20,268 nt of DNA from Welwitschia mirabilis (Eukaryota; Gnetophyta; Gnetopsida; Welwitschiales). Below, piece after piece: positions 9,754 to 18,739 of the stretch. The notes under the pieces were generated by a model. The model worked only from the letters and a program-made list of their open reading frames with translations. It was not told the origin of the DNA and did no database searches. Where the stretch lies: assembly GCA_051453625.1 (NCBI GenBank), contig JBOZIK010000001.1:169620663-169640930 (forward strand). The letters run 5' to 3'. The position numbers and the translations under genes are program-made. Positions within the stretch are counted from its first letter, which is position 1; each line of letters starts with the position of its first letter.

Positions 9754-9972
9754 TCACGTAGCCACTTTGTGAACACCTCTCAATCCCATAAGTGGTGGAC
9801 CTTCAATATAACCTTTCGTCAGGCATAGTGGACAAGGACATTCAGTATGCACTCTAACACACCACCTTCCTTGTGTATAACATCTTGGGTAGTTTGGGCG
9901 GACTTGATTATGTCTACCTCCACAAGACATACTACAAGGCTTGATTTCGTCACACCCAAAGGAGAAATGCAT
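9754..9972 (-). other. Cysteine-rich ORF of 72 codons
   Basis: The frame starts MHFSFGCDEIKPCSMSCGG and carries nine Cys overall, including a CPCPLC cluster, with several Arg and His residues. Cys-rich frames are unusual in AT-rich debris. In a neighbouring frame further down the minus strand, NNQFEEPFEPYRHVGLMDVE also looks protein-like, so a decayed coding region may span about 9640-9990. I do not recognise a zinc-finger family. Confidence 0.25.
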
Positions 9973-10680
9973 ATTTTCTGTTGGTCATATCACTCTTTTC
10001 TATACTGTTAGAGTCCCTATAGCACATCCTTTGTCTCCCAAGGGAGCATGAAGACTTGAAGGTCTCCAACTAGTCCACTGATTATTGTTGCTACTTGAAG
10101 GGGAGGACTTCTATCCAAGGAGTGCTCCCATCTCACGAGCCTTCAAGCTTTAGAGCTTTAACACCTAGCCCATCTACTTTACTTTAAGTACTTTCGTTTC
10201 CAACGTTGCAATCCTATTCTAGTACAGGTTTTGTGCTACTCGTATTGCATGTGATATATTAGCCTTCATAGTTGCATTACTTGAATCATCAAAACACTGC
10301 AAGGCAACCTAAGCTTGACATTTTCCAGAAGTATGTAGCCTTTCCTCCATTGAAAGAGTCGTCTCCTTTCATAGACATATTTCACAAACATATTATGTGC
10401 ATTATGCTAGCACCGCTATCATGAAATCACTATTCCTCCCACAACTCTAGTGCAGTGACACTCTACTTGTGCCATCACCCCCTATGGGCTTGCTCCTTCT
10501 GGTCCACTAAAGCATGTGGTAAGGCCTATGTTGATAGCGGCATGTAGAGTGATAGAAGTGTTCTTCTTATCCACCTCAGAAAGCTAAGGTAACCCCTTGT
10601 ATTGTTATTATTCGTGTTCCTAGTTAACACTACTCGTTTTTACAATCTATTCTTACCTATGCTTTGCTTGACAAGAGTCA
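9973..10680. other. Unassigned stretch
   Basis: No clear coding frame was found. A purine-rich phrase, CTTGAAGGGGAGGACTTC near 10094, could be a decayed polypurine tract of an LTR element, but no LTR end was found beside it. Confidence 0.25.
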
Positions 10681-10917
10681 ATGCACTATGGGGAGATTAA
10701 AGGCACTAATGATCCACTACATGACTTGACTCCAATTCATGAGTCCCTTCATATTCTTCTAGAGTCCTCTTTTGCTCCTCCTTTTACCACCCTTCCTTCC
10801 ATGACTCCCTACACTCCTATCTCAAATGTTGCATCTTACCCTAACATTACCACTACAATTGCTCCAACCACTTCCCCTCCACCCACTTCCTTTCCATGTC
10901 ACATTGTCCCTCCTTGA
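10681..10917 (+). other. Pro/Ser/Thr-rich ORF of 78 codons
   Basis: The frame starts MHYGEIKGTNDPLHDL and becomes rich in Pro, Ser and Thr, for example TTTIAPTTSPPPTSFPCH. A Pro/Ser/Thr-rich linker is typical between integrase and reverse transcriptase in plant copia polyproteins, but no domain on either side confirms this. It may equally be a chance low-complexity frame. It lies just left of the solo LTR. Confidence 0.2.
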
Positions 10918-11787
10918 GTAACCATGATCACTGCTAGGCCCTAAGCTCCTTCCCCATCACTAATTGTTACTTGGGAAATCACGTATCTTTCATGACCTTC
11001 CCCATTTCCTGGTGGTGGGTAAGTACCTCGATCAATAATACCTCGTACTCATATACCAGAGTGTCAGAAGGAAATTTTACTGATGAATACTTGTGATACT
11101 TGGATGGGTTCAATGCTTTATAGACGACGACAAGTATCCCAGCTTCTTTTGTGCCTAACAACTCCACTATATTAGGAAGTATAGAAAAGCCCTTCTAAAA
11201 CCCCTTAGCCTAGTTCTATAGTAATCAATCTGTGGTAGAGGAGGATGATTATATGTCTTATTCAATTAAGCACCATCTTGGGAGAGCAAAGTCAATGCTA
11301 TAAGTGTTAGGATCACAATAACACCCTAGAGGGGGTGAACAGGGTGTAAAGAAAACTTTTGACTAGGTATAAATTACGATTGACTAAGTCTGGGATAACC
11401 CTGAATGAAGCAAAAGACTGCACCAATTTTTATATTGGTTTGGCACTATGCCTACTCCACTCTCAAAGGGCAACAATAGCTTTCAGCTTCCTCATTCCCT
11501 TGGTTTCTTTAAGCAACCTTACAACACCCTTATCTCAAGCGTCACCAACTTCTTATAGCGCCCTTCTCTCAAGGGACTTTGCTCATCCACGAGCGTACAA
11601 CAAATCACTACTAAAGAATTATGATTACAGATGTGCCTTAACATGCACTAAGCATTAGCATGATCTTACAATGACTTAGCATAAGAAGAATGTTTCAATC
11701 TAATATAGTAGAACAATAGCTTTTTCCAGAAATAGAAGAGCTTAGAACAATACAAAAAGCATCTGCAATTTTTACAGTGACTCCTCC

Positions 11788-11799
11788 ACATTTATAGAC
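11788..11799 (+). promoter_or_regulatory. Possible LTR TATA box
   Basis: ACATTTATAGAC lies roughly 485 bases into the solo LTR, a normal place for the U3/R border. It is supported by context only. Confidence 0.35.
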
Positions 11800-11964
11800 A
11801 CAAATTTAAAAGATAGTTGTTGGAACCTCGTACAATGTGCCTTAAACCTTGATTGGAGTGTCAAGAGAATATGTGAGTCATTTTCACATCGGTTTGCACA
11901 ACTCAACATTCATGTGTTTTAACTTTCCACTCCAATGTTCTCCTGGCTTGATGTCCTGCTCTAA

Positions 11965-12235
11965 AAGTTCGGACGTCCCGACTTTAATGCACAGTTTCTG
12001 TAAAAACCGAGAGTGATCCCAGACATCTTGATTTCACAAGGCAACATCCCTATAGCACCATATAGAGCTCAGCTCCAGACGTTTTCGTTTCTTAAGGCGA
12101 ACGTCCCCATTTCTCCAGACAAAACTCATGGGCAAACATCCAGGTTTCTCAAGGTAGACGTCCTCATACTTGCAGACCTAACTCAGGACTAGACATCCTG
12201 ATTTCTCACAGCAGACGGCCTTGATTATTCGACTG
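11965..12235. repeat. Minisatellite of about 56 bp with GACGTC words
   Basis: AGACATC or AGACGTT words head successive units at 12021, 12077, 12134 and 12191, spaced 56, 57 and 57 bases; a GGACGTC at 11971 starts a shorter, more diverged unit. Each unit repeats the plan AGACATCxxGATTTCxCAAGG then GACGTCC, so the GACGTC-like word appears twice per unit about 30 bases apart. The array lies within the solo LTR. Confidence 0.7.
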
Positions 12236-12734
12236 TCAAATTCCTCGATATGTTTAGATTTGGTTGCTCTGCTTAGCTCCAATGGCCTACACAAGCCTGC
12301 AGGTAGCTTTCTAGTTTTGTTCCATTTGGCAAGAGCTCTAGATTGATCTCTCTGGACAACTAATCATCATTGAAACTCATTTCTCCAACAATAGGATCAA
12401 GATGCATTCCTTCAAATTCCACTCAAGCTTGTGTAGAGGGCTTCCTGCTACTTCTCCTTATGCACTCAAGCTGCAAATCGACATCAAGACAACTCCTTCT
12501 ATGACTCATCACACATTTGCCCACTGTCAACCTGGGGTCTTGCCTTCTAGTGCCTTCACCCATGCAAATCCTCTTATTCATTCTATTTATTAAAGGCTTC
12601 ATACTATAAAGAATAAGGCACGAATGTCTTTTGATAATGTGCAGAAGCAAGAGGTAAAGGACAACTCTTGTCTGTACGTAATGGTTTCTTCCTTTCCTCT
12701 ATTTTCTTCTTTTTCCTTCTTTTTTGTTTTGCTA

Positions 12735-13052
12735 GGGCCACATGGAATGGAGAATAAGTGCATGCAACTAGAGGGTGAGCTTACCATGACATTCACAGTA
12801 ATAAAACATGGACTGAGCCTTGCATGTAATCACTCACCTAAGAGATCTTTTTCAGCCCTCCCTCGAGCAACTGTATTCTTATCTGCAAGTGATCCGAGAG
12901 GTGGCAAATCCATGATTAGGTCAAACCGTACAACTCCCCTCTTGGAAGCACCACATCACTTTCATCGTATTCCATTTGCTCCTATTTCTACAAGGATCTC
13001 CCAATACAAGCAAATGGTGGTCAAAGCCAATAGTTTTGGCCCCAATTCATAG
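12735..13052 (+). other. ORF resembling a plastid transit peptide after an acceptor
   Basis: A pyrimidine-rich tract of about 45 bases ends in TTTTGTTTTGCTAG at 12735 and is followed by an open frame to TAG at 13050. Possible starts are 12747, 12762 and 12786. From 12786 the product begins MTFTVIKHGLSLACNHSPKR, is rich in Ser, Thr, Arg and Pro with almost no acidic residues, and has MVVKANS near its end, resembling a stromal cleavage site. The same frame downstream stays protein-like (YKGNPDNQEAKDSS, KDVPTQYLWTC) with stops at 13050, 13077 and about 13264. It could be a captured, decayed gene fragment. No mature domain was recognised. Confidence 0.25.
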
Positions 13053-13448
13053 GACAACAGTATTAGTTTAGAAAAATGAGATAAAAATCCACAACACTCA
13101 AATGATGTTAGCTACAAAGGCAACCCAGACAACCAAGAAGCCAAGGATTCTTCAAGGGACACAACCTCTACTACTGGGGCAGGTGCTTCCAAAGATGTTC
13201 CCACCCAATATCTATGGACGTGTGCTACTAGGAAAGGAACCCCCTTGCAAAGGGGTCCCCGATGTTGAGGTGCAAGCTTTAGTTCATCTATCTAGCATTT
13301 CCTTGGATCTCAAGACAAAAGCAAAGGCCCTGCATAGCCACGAACTACCCATCTTGTATTATTTGTGGGTTTGTGAATGATTTCTTTCCTAACTTGCATG
13401 AGTGGTTAGGGTGGTGGAAATCTTCTTTTTTTCACATCAGAGGTACTT

Positions 13449-13667
13449 TTGTGCATAACACCACTCCCCCAACCCAAAACTTCTTTCTTTTTTGGGTATG
13501 TGTTTTCAGATGTGGTTGAAGCAACCTCTTTTAGAAGGGGTAATTTTTCTCTTTCTCTTAAAACTTATTATTATCATTTTATTGGAAACACAAACAAGTA
13601 TGAAGCAAAGGCATTGGTTCATCATGGCATCCCCCATAAACCTATTATCGGAAATATCACGCTCTAA
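13449..13667 (+). other. Open frame continuing the 12735 frame
   Basis: This 72-codon frame is in the same phase as the transit-peptide-like ORF and reads EATSFRRGNFSLSLK and ALVHHGIPHKPIIGN. Several stops lie between the two. It may belong to the same decayed coding region, or it may be the leader of the LTR element whose primer-binding-like site lies at its right end. No function can be proposed. Confidence 0.15.
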
Positions 13668-13671
13668 TACT
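13660..13671 (-). other. Primer-binding-site-like sequence
   Basis: The minus strand reads TAGTATTAGAGC, which differs from the plant initiator-Met primer-binding consensus TGGTATCAGAGC at two positions, both transitions expected from cytosine decay. It sits three bases from the TG that starts the LTR-end-like repeat at 13675, exactly where such a site belongs if the LTR reads on the minus strand. Confidence 0.45.
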
Positions 13672-13674
13672 AGT

Positions 13675-13775
13675 TGTAACATACGCTTCTTAGATAAGTG
13701 ATGCCCCCCCAATAGGTTGGAAAAGCGACTCTACCAAATGATGGCCCCAATAGGCTCAAAAAGAGACTCTACCAA
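13675..13775 (-). repeat. Third LTR-end copy with 37-bp internal repeat
   Basis: TGTAACATACGCTTCTTAG and CCCAATAGGTTGGAAAAG align with the copies at 2634 and 6366. Inside it CCCAATAGG...GACTCTACCAA occurs twice (13708-13744 and 13745-13775). The adjoining primer-binding-like site suggests this is the inner end of a 5' LTR reading on the minus strand. The outer end was not located. Confidence 0.5.
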
Positions 13776-14587
13776 TCTATTGTCATGAGCCTTAGACGGA
13801 GTGCATATCTCTTGTCCTAAATTAGATTAAGCCCAAATCGGCATTTTCCTATGTTCAAACTTTAGCCCACACCAATAATAGTAAAACCACCCTAATCTCC
13901 ATATCAGCACTTATTTCAAGTAATTAAGACCAATTTAGCATAGTCAAGTTCTACTTTTCACAATTTTATGCATTTATCTTCACCTATGTTGCTAAACTCA
14001 CAATTTACTGATCTTTTCCCTTGATGTTTGATTTTGCAAGTTTCTAATTGGCTAAAGGAGCATGAGCAAGAAGATGAATTACTGTTTCACTAGAACACCA
14101 ACACCAGTAGGACCCACCAGTAGTGTCGTTCATCGTAGGACTATGGCCTTCATTCTTATGTTCTAGGCTAAATTGTCGATTTCATGATTTCTGAGCCTAT
14201 TAGTGACCTGATGTGAAGAGGTCAAATTTTACACAAATTTGTGAAACCGTAACCCTAATCCTAATTTCCAATCTATAAAACACCACTTTGGCCTCGCTTT
14301 TAGGGTTGTTAACACTTTGGAGATTTTGAGAACTATTGTGAAGAGCATTCATCATGTCTTCTTTCTAAGCTTTCCCTTTAAGAATGAGCTAGCCTCTAAG
14401 GCTAGCATGACATTTAATGCTTTATTCTAAGTTTCTTTTGATGAAGTTTTTGCTCTATTCATGCAATGAAGTACTGGAGTTTTATGCAATCTATTTCTCT
14501 AACACACTTCGCGTGTTGACGGCAGTTCAGTTCAGTTCACTGTTGTGTGACGTGTTGTTAAGTGTTGTTATTGAGGTGGGGTGGGGG
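13776..14587. other. Probable LTR-derived sequence, not resolved
   Basis: Apart from the TATA-like site the stretch has no coding frame that I trust. It contains short repeats such as three GTTCA units near 14525 and several GTGTTGTTA phrases, which suggest local slippage. Confidence 0.3.
14262..14310 (+). promoter_or_regulatory. TATA-like promoter context
   Basis: CTATAAAACACC followed by CCTCGCTTTTAGGGTTG resembles the U3/R border of a plant LTR reading on the plus strand. This conflicts with the minus orientation implied by the site at 13660, so it may belong to a different nested element or be chance. Confidence 0.25.
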
Positions 14588-14612
14588 CCAAGCCAAGCCA
14601 AGCCAAGCCAAA
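14588..14612. repeat. Pentanucleotide microsatellite (CCAAG)n
   Basis: Four exact CCAAG units are followed by CCAAA, directly after a GGTGGGGTGGGGG stretch. It is a potentially length-variable locus. Confidence 0.9.
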
Positions 14613-15770
14613 CACTACCCGGTTCCCCTGCCCAACAAGAATTTCAACTGCATATGCTTTTCCATATTTGAAAATTTTGAAATGCTTAGTCCGGATTGGA
14701 TTATGTTAAGCTTTTTACAAATTTCTGACTAATTCTCTGTGTGTTAATCTCAATCCATAGTTTGTTGTCATTTGATGTTCTTTGAGAGTGATATCCTACT
14801 TTTCACCCTTCTGAAGTAGTCTATGAGAGATAAGGTGACCAGGAGCCTCCACCAAAACTTACATGGTGAATGAGATTATATCACCATGTTTGAGCTTGGA
14901 CGAATGCTTGACATGGCTTCTTTGATATCATTACAAAGCAACTTTATTATTATTGGAACTCATTCTATTGCTATTATGTTCATGTTAGTTCTTAAGGTTA
15001 TGTCTCATTCCTACTTCTATCTACTTGTTAACAACACCATCTCACTTTGCAAAACAAAATCATTCTATCATAGTTATGGAAACTGGTTTTGTCCAAGCTT
15101 TTACTATTCTATTACTGCATTTATCCCTTGGGAAGAGCAAATCTAGGACAATACTACAAATGGAAGTCCAAGTTATTCATTAGTAAAAGTGGGTTTTGCT
15201 TCGCCAGGGTTTGTATCGTAGGATGATCTTTCAAACTCATAATATTTACAGTGATACAATGCATAGACAACCCTAAACCAAAGATTTATTCGAAAATTTT
15301 AAAAAGACAAAAATGGCAGTAGACATTATGAAACAATAGACAATTAATGCAAATCAATTTTCACATCACAAATTAAACCATCCAAAATGATATAAAAAGT
15401 TCAAAATCTACAACCTAAGTTTTCAAGATTGCCCCAAAGAATTTATGCATAATTAGGGTAATCCTTATGTAATTTATCATATTCCTTAAGTTTTAATGAT
15501 TTGTTACCATTCTTCAAAGATGCTTCTAAAATATCTTTATAAGGCATCTTCTCATCATGTTTACTTTGGCTTTCCGTAGTTGTATTTTCTACTGCAAATT
15601 TTCATGGCCTAGAATCCCTTAGCTGTTCTGAATTTCTCATCAACATCCACAAAGATTCAATAGTAATAACTTCCTCAAAAAGTAAGGAAAAACATGTCAC
15701 GGCTAAAAATAAATAAATTTTTCCTCAAAGATGGTTGGTAAATTTCACAAACAGATGTCAATAACATACG
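14613..15770. other. Unassigned AT-rich stretch
   Basis: An open frame at 14886-15146 on the plus strand is hydrophobic but matches nothing known to me. No LTR or retroelement domain was recognised. Confidence 0.3.
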
Positions 15771-16000
15771 TGACTTGGATATAAACAGCAATCATGAATG
15801 AAAAAAAGGCTTCCAAACTTGTTTAGACAAAAGTTCTTCCAAGGACCACCATTGAGAAGACAAATGCCAAGTCAAAGGAGTTAATAATATATATGACTTG
15901 GATATAAACAGCAATCATGAATGAAAAGAAGGCTCCCAAAGTTTTTTAGATTAAAGTTCTTCCAATGACCACCATTGAAGACAAATTCCAAGTCAAAGGA
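15771..16000. repeat. 123-bp tandem repeat cut by gap 2
   Basis: Copy 1 (15771-15893) and copy 2 (15894-16000, incomplete) both start TGACTTGGATATAAACAGCA and share AGTTCTTCCAA and GACCACCATTGA. The unit starts TGACTTGG and ends near CCAAGTCA, its reverse complement, so each junction can form an 8-bp stem. The array runs straight into the N run, so the copy number is unknown. Confidence 0.85.
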
Positions 16001-16545
16001 NNNNNNNNNNNNNNNNNNNNNNNNNNNNNNNNNNNNNNNNNNNNNNNNNNNNNNNNNNNNNNNNNNNNNNNNNNNNNNNNNNNNNNNNNNNNNNNNNNNN
16101 NNNNNNNNNNNNNNNNNNNNNNNNNNNNNNNNNNNNNNNNNNNNNNNNNNNNNNNNNNNNNNNNNNNNNNNNNNNNNNNNNNNNNNNNNNNNNNNNNNNN
16201 NNNNNNNNNNNNNNNNNNNNNNNNNNNNNNNNNNNNNNNNNNNNNNNNNNNNNNNNNNNNNNNNNNNNNNNNNNNNNNNNNNNNNNNNNNNNNNNNNNNN
16301 NNNNNNNNNNNNNNNNNNNNNNNNNNNNNNNNNNNNNNNNNNNNNNNNNNNNNNNNNNNNNNNNNNNNNNNNNNNNNNNNNNNNNNNNNNNNNNNNNNNN
16401 NNNNNNNNNNNNNNNNNNNNNNNNNNNNNNNNNNNNNNNNNNNNNNNNNNNNNNNNNNNNNNNNNNNNNNNNNNNNNNNNNNNNNNNNNNNNNNNNNNNN
16501 NNNNNNNNNNNNNNNNNNNNNNNNNNNNNNNNNNNNNNNNNNNNN
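16001..16545. other. Assembly gap 2 (545 N)
   Basis: The run is 545 N. A non-round length suggests an estimated gap. It begins inside a tandem array. On its right edge the minus strand shows a strong acceptor-like sequence, GACTTTTTTTTTTCAG or similar, at about 16555, leading into the gap, so an unseen exon there cannot be excluded. Confidence 0.95.
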
Positions 16546-17063
16546 AAAGTTGTCCTGAAAAAAAAAAGTCTAACCTTTTGAACAAGGAAGGTCCAGAATT
16601 AGGCATGAAAGTCGTAGAATTAGCTAGGAAACATGAGGTTATGGAGAAATATGACTGCAATTATGTACTCAAGTGCGTGTAGGAAATCACTGACCTGTCA
16701 TGAAATCTTTCAAAGAACTGCATAATCAAGGTATGATTACCCTTCTCCTCTCATCTCATTTGCCTTCCTCCTTTTGTCTCTCTTTCTGAGTTTTCAATTC
16801 TCCTCAACTTCTCCTCTTTTATTGATTTGGCAATTGTAACTCAGGAAGTTTTATGAATGCAATTAAAAACTCCGAAAATCCAGAAGCTTTATTTGATTGC
16901 ATTCAGAATGGAAACAAAGGAAAGGTGAAAGAAAACAATAAAGCTTATGATTTTTCAGTCCCCTTCTATGGGTTCCTTTCACCATCAAAACCAACCTTCA
17001 GCTAATTGCAAGAGCAGTTAACACCCAGCTCTACTGAAATCAGTAGGAAAACGACAATAAATA
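16546..17063. other. Intronic stretch without clear coding
   Basis: A plus-strand frame right of the gap reads KEGPELGMKVVELARKHEV up to a stop at 16680. It may be the shadow of a minus-strand pyrimidine tract. No other feature was recognised. Confidence 0.3.
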
Positions 17064-17323
17064 ACTCCACATCTAGTATCAAGTATCAACTAAGATCAGC
17101 TAACTGCATGGTTGTACATCCATATAAACCAATGCAACGCATATTTTAACTGTCATTCAGAAAATTGGATATGAATAAAATCAGGAACAACATGAATAAA
17201 ATCAGAAACTCTGCATCTAACATCAATTAAAATCACCTAAATGCATGGTTGTTTGTCTGCATAAGCAATGTGACTTATATTCAAATGTCACTCAGAACCT
17301 TGCACATGAATAAGAACCATCTA
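17064..17323. repeat. Imperfect 144-bp tandem duplication
   Basis: Copy 1 (17064-17207) and copy 2 (17208-17323) share ACTCxxCATCTA, TGCATGGTTGT, a GTCATTCAGAA-like block and ATGAATAA. A shorter repeat, ATGAATAAAATCAG, occurs twice near 17171 and 17193. The divergence is substantial. Confidence 0.65.
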
Positions 17324-17509
17324 TATCATAATGTAGTTACCTCTAACCCCACAGTTAAGAACATGTCATTTTATGCAATGAATAGATCAATGGAAATGTC
17401 TGACTCACCATCATTCGGTTAAAGATAAAGATTGCTTGAAATATAAAAGAAAATTAACATCATATCATACATATAGGACAAAATATTTGCAAATCTAGAG
17501 CAGTATTAC

Positions 17510-17645
17510 CTATGTTGTTAACAAGAACAGTAAAAACTGCCTCCTGTGAGTATAAAGCCTTAAAAATTTTTTGCAAACTGCTATATGCTCCCTCCCTTTG
17601 TTTAGGAAATAAGAAAGGGTAACTATAGAAAATGTTGCCAACTGC
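17510..17645 (-). CDS. Exon candidate 4, two possible starts
   Basis: The donor is ATAG/GTAATA at 17509-17508, leaving phase 1 with a single G. Two acceptors fit the incoming phase 0. ACATGCAG gives a 136-base exon starting at 17645; TATACTCACAG gives a 34-base exon starting at 17543 and encoding EAVFTVLVNNI. Both are open and end in the same phase. RNA evidence is needed to choose. The donated G plus AA from the candidate at 2120 makes a Glu codon, which is what links the right and left exon groups. Confidence 0.45.
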
Positions 17646-17765
17646 CTGCATGTTGCAACCACCATAGAACATGATATTACCAGGAAGCACGGTGTTAAGT
17701 ATTATAATTTCACCACACTTAAAGAAGCATTATACACATAAAGAGTGTGACTGACAGAATAAAAC

Positions 17766-17883
17766 CTCTACAATCAGAGACACCATATAATTCTCAATGC
17801 AATCAAAGTAGACCACCATTTCTGAAAATGCTCCCACTAGAGTAACAGAAAATTTTAGAGACTCTTCTCCAGTCCTGTTCTCT
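17766..17883 (-). CDS. Exon candidate 3 of the split gene
   Basis: The acceptor CATTTTTTGTGCAG is followed by one base that completes an AGA (Arg) codon with the AG left by exon 2, then 39 codons, then the donor GAG/GTTTTA. The product begins ENRTGEESLKFSVTL and ends NYMVSLIVE. There is no stop in the joined frame. The exon lies inside a longer open stretch (17730-17993); the boundaries were chosen because splice signals and phase agree on both sides. The residues are hydrophobic and helix-like. The family is unknown. Confidence 0.6.
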
Positions 17884-18402
17884 CTGCACAAAAAATGACT
17901 CTTCGTAAATGACAGAGACTTCATTAGATTCTTGGGAACCTGTTTGATGTTGTAGAACAGACTAGTTATATTCAAGAAAAAATCAACGCTCATTCAGGTC
18001 AATAAAAGGGAGACTTCAGGATGGATATGCCATTCATGACAGAGTGATTGTACACCCTCCTGTAGCTACTTAACATAGTTTGTCTCCTTGTCTTTAATGT
18101 TTATAAAGATAACTCTCCATTGCTCTAAAGATGCACAGTGAAAGTGGCCCATATCTCATTAATCTTGTATATTTTTGCTTGTTTGTTTTTCCTCTTCAGT
18201 GTTTCATGTCTATATCACTATGTTTTTCATAACACATACTTTGATCTCACACTTATAGTGCACAGAATGATGCACCTTATGTTAATTATCACAAAACCAT
18301 GCTACCCTATGCTAATTAAGCATAACAACAACATTTATGTCACTGTGCTACTTCTACCAAGAATAAAAACAAAATACTTACAAACAAGGTAAGAGGAAAA
18401 AC

Positions 18403-18575
18403 CTGTTTATTTTTCCGAATGGAATGAGACGGTAAAACACCTGTGAAAGACATTCTTTCCCAGAAAATTTCATGATTAAGGGTGAAAGCTTTCCCAAAAT
18501 AAGAATAGCCAGTCCTTTTAGCCTAGGATCACTTTCTGTGTTGTCCAATACCACAAGTGCATTGGTAAAAATCAT
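18403..18575 (-). CDS. Exon candidate 2, leucine-rich helical segment
   Basis: The acceptor is TTGGCCTATCAG and the exon begins ATGATTTTTACC in phase 0. It reads 57 codons plus two bases, with a segment RLKGLAILILGKLSPLIMKF that looks like an amphipathic helix pair of the HEAT/ARM kind. This is a composition-based impression, not a domain match. The chosen donor is AAACAG/GTTTTT at 18402. A stronger GTAAGT donor at 18381 would extend the exon by 21 bases to 18382 in the same phase, so both ends stay open. Phase 2 at the end matches the single base that starts the next exon. Confidence 0.6.
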
Positions 18576-18679
18576 CTGATAGGCCAAACAACATAGCTTA
18601 GTGAAAAAAAAACTCTTGAAATGCAATCAAGGACATCAACCAGAAATATTCATATTGGTTTTCTATATCCTAGAATTAC

Positions 18680-18739
18680 CTTGAAAATTTTGTTCGGATT
18701 TTTCACATGACAATTACCAGACAATAGGCACTTCACAAC
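18680..18739 (-). CDS. Exon candidate 1 of an unidentified split gene
   Basis: On the minus strand a pyrimidine-rich stretch ending in TTTGTACACAG precedes 60 bases, followed by the donor GTAATT. The exon gives 20 codons, starting VVKCLLSG and ending NKIFK. The other two frames contain stops, so only this frame is usable. It enters and leaves in phase 0 and joins the next candidate without a stop. No start codon is seen; the 5' end of the gene must lie at higher coordinates, probably beyond the copia element at 19410-20266. I do not recognise the family. Confidence 0.6.

Larger units (their letters stand above)
11305..12390 (+). mobile_element. Solo LTR with near-perfect target duplication
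   Basis: The left end TGTTAGGATC and right end TTCTCCAACA are imperfect inverted termini of the TG...CA type. The flanking five bases are ATAAG on the left and ATAGG on the right, four of five matching, as expected for an old target-site duplication. Near the left end, CACCCTAGAGGGGGTGAA is a phrase I know from plant LTRs; TTGGTTTGGCAC and CTATGCCTACTCC follow at about 11436. A possible TATA box, CATTTATAGAC, at about 11789-11799 supports plus orientation. No internal retroelement region adjoins it, so recombination between two LTRs probably removed the body. The length of 1086 bp fits several copia groups; I do not assign one. Confidence 0.75.

Noticed and set aside
12393-12406. Primer-binding-like TAGGATCAAGATGC right of the solo LTR
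   Set aside because: Only the first half resembles TGGTATCA, and the flanking ATAAG/ATAGG duplication favours a solo LTR, so no internal region is expected.
15881-16682. Three long ORFs crossing gap 2
   Set aside because: Most of each is N. The visible ends are the 123-bp repeat or a homopolymer-rich edge.
16705-16727. Possible 23-base minus-strand exon TTCTTTGAAAG...
   Set aside because: It has borders of the right shape, but in the phase left by the 17510 exon it gives a TGA at once.
17730-17993. Whole open frame of 87 codons as one minus-strand gene
   Set aside because: The splice sites inside it and phase agreement with its neighbours make a 118-base exon the better reading.
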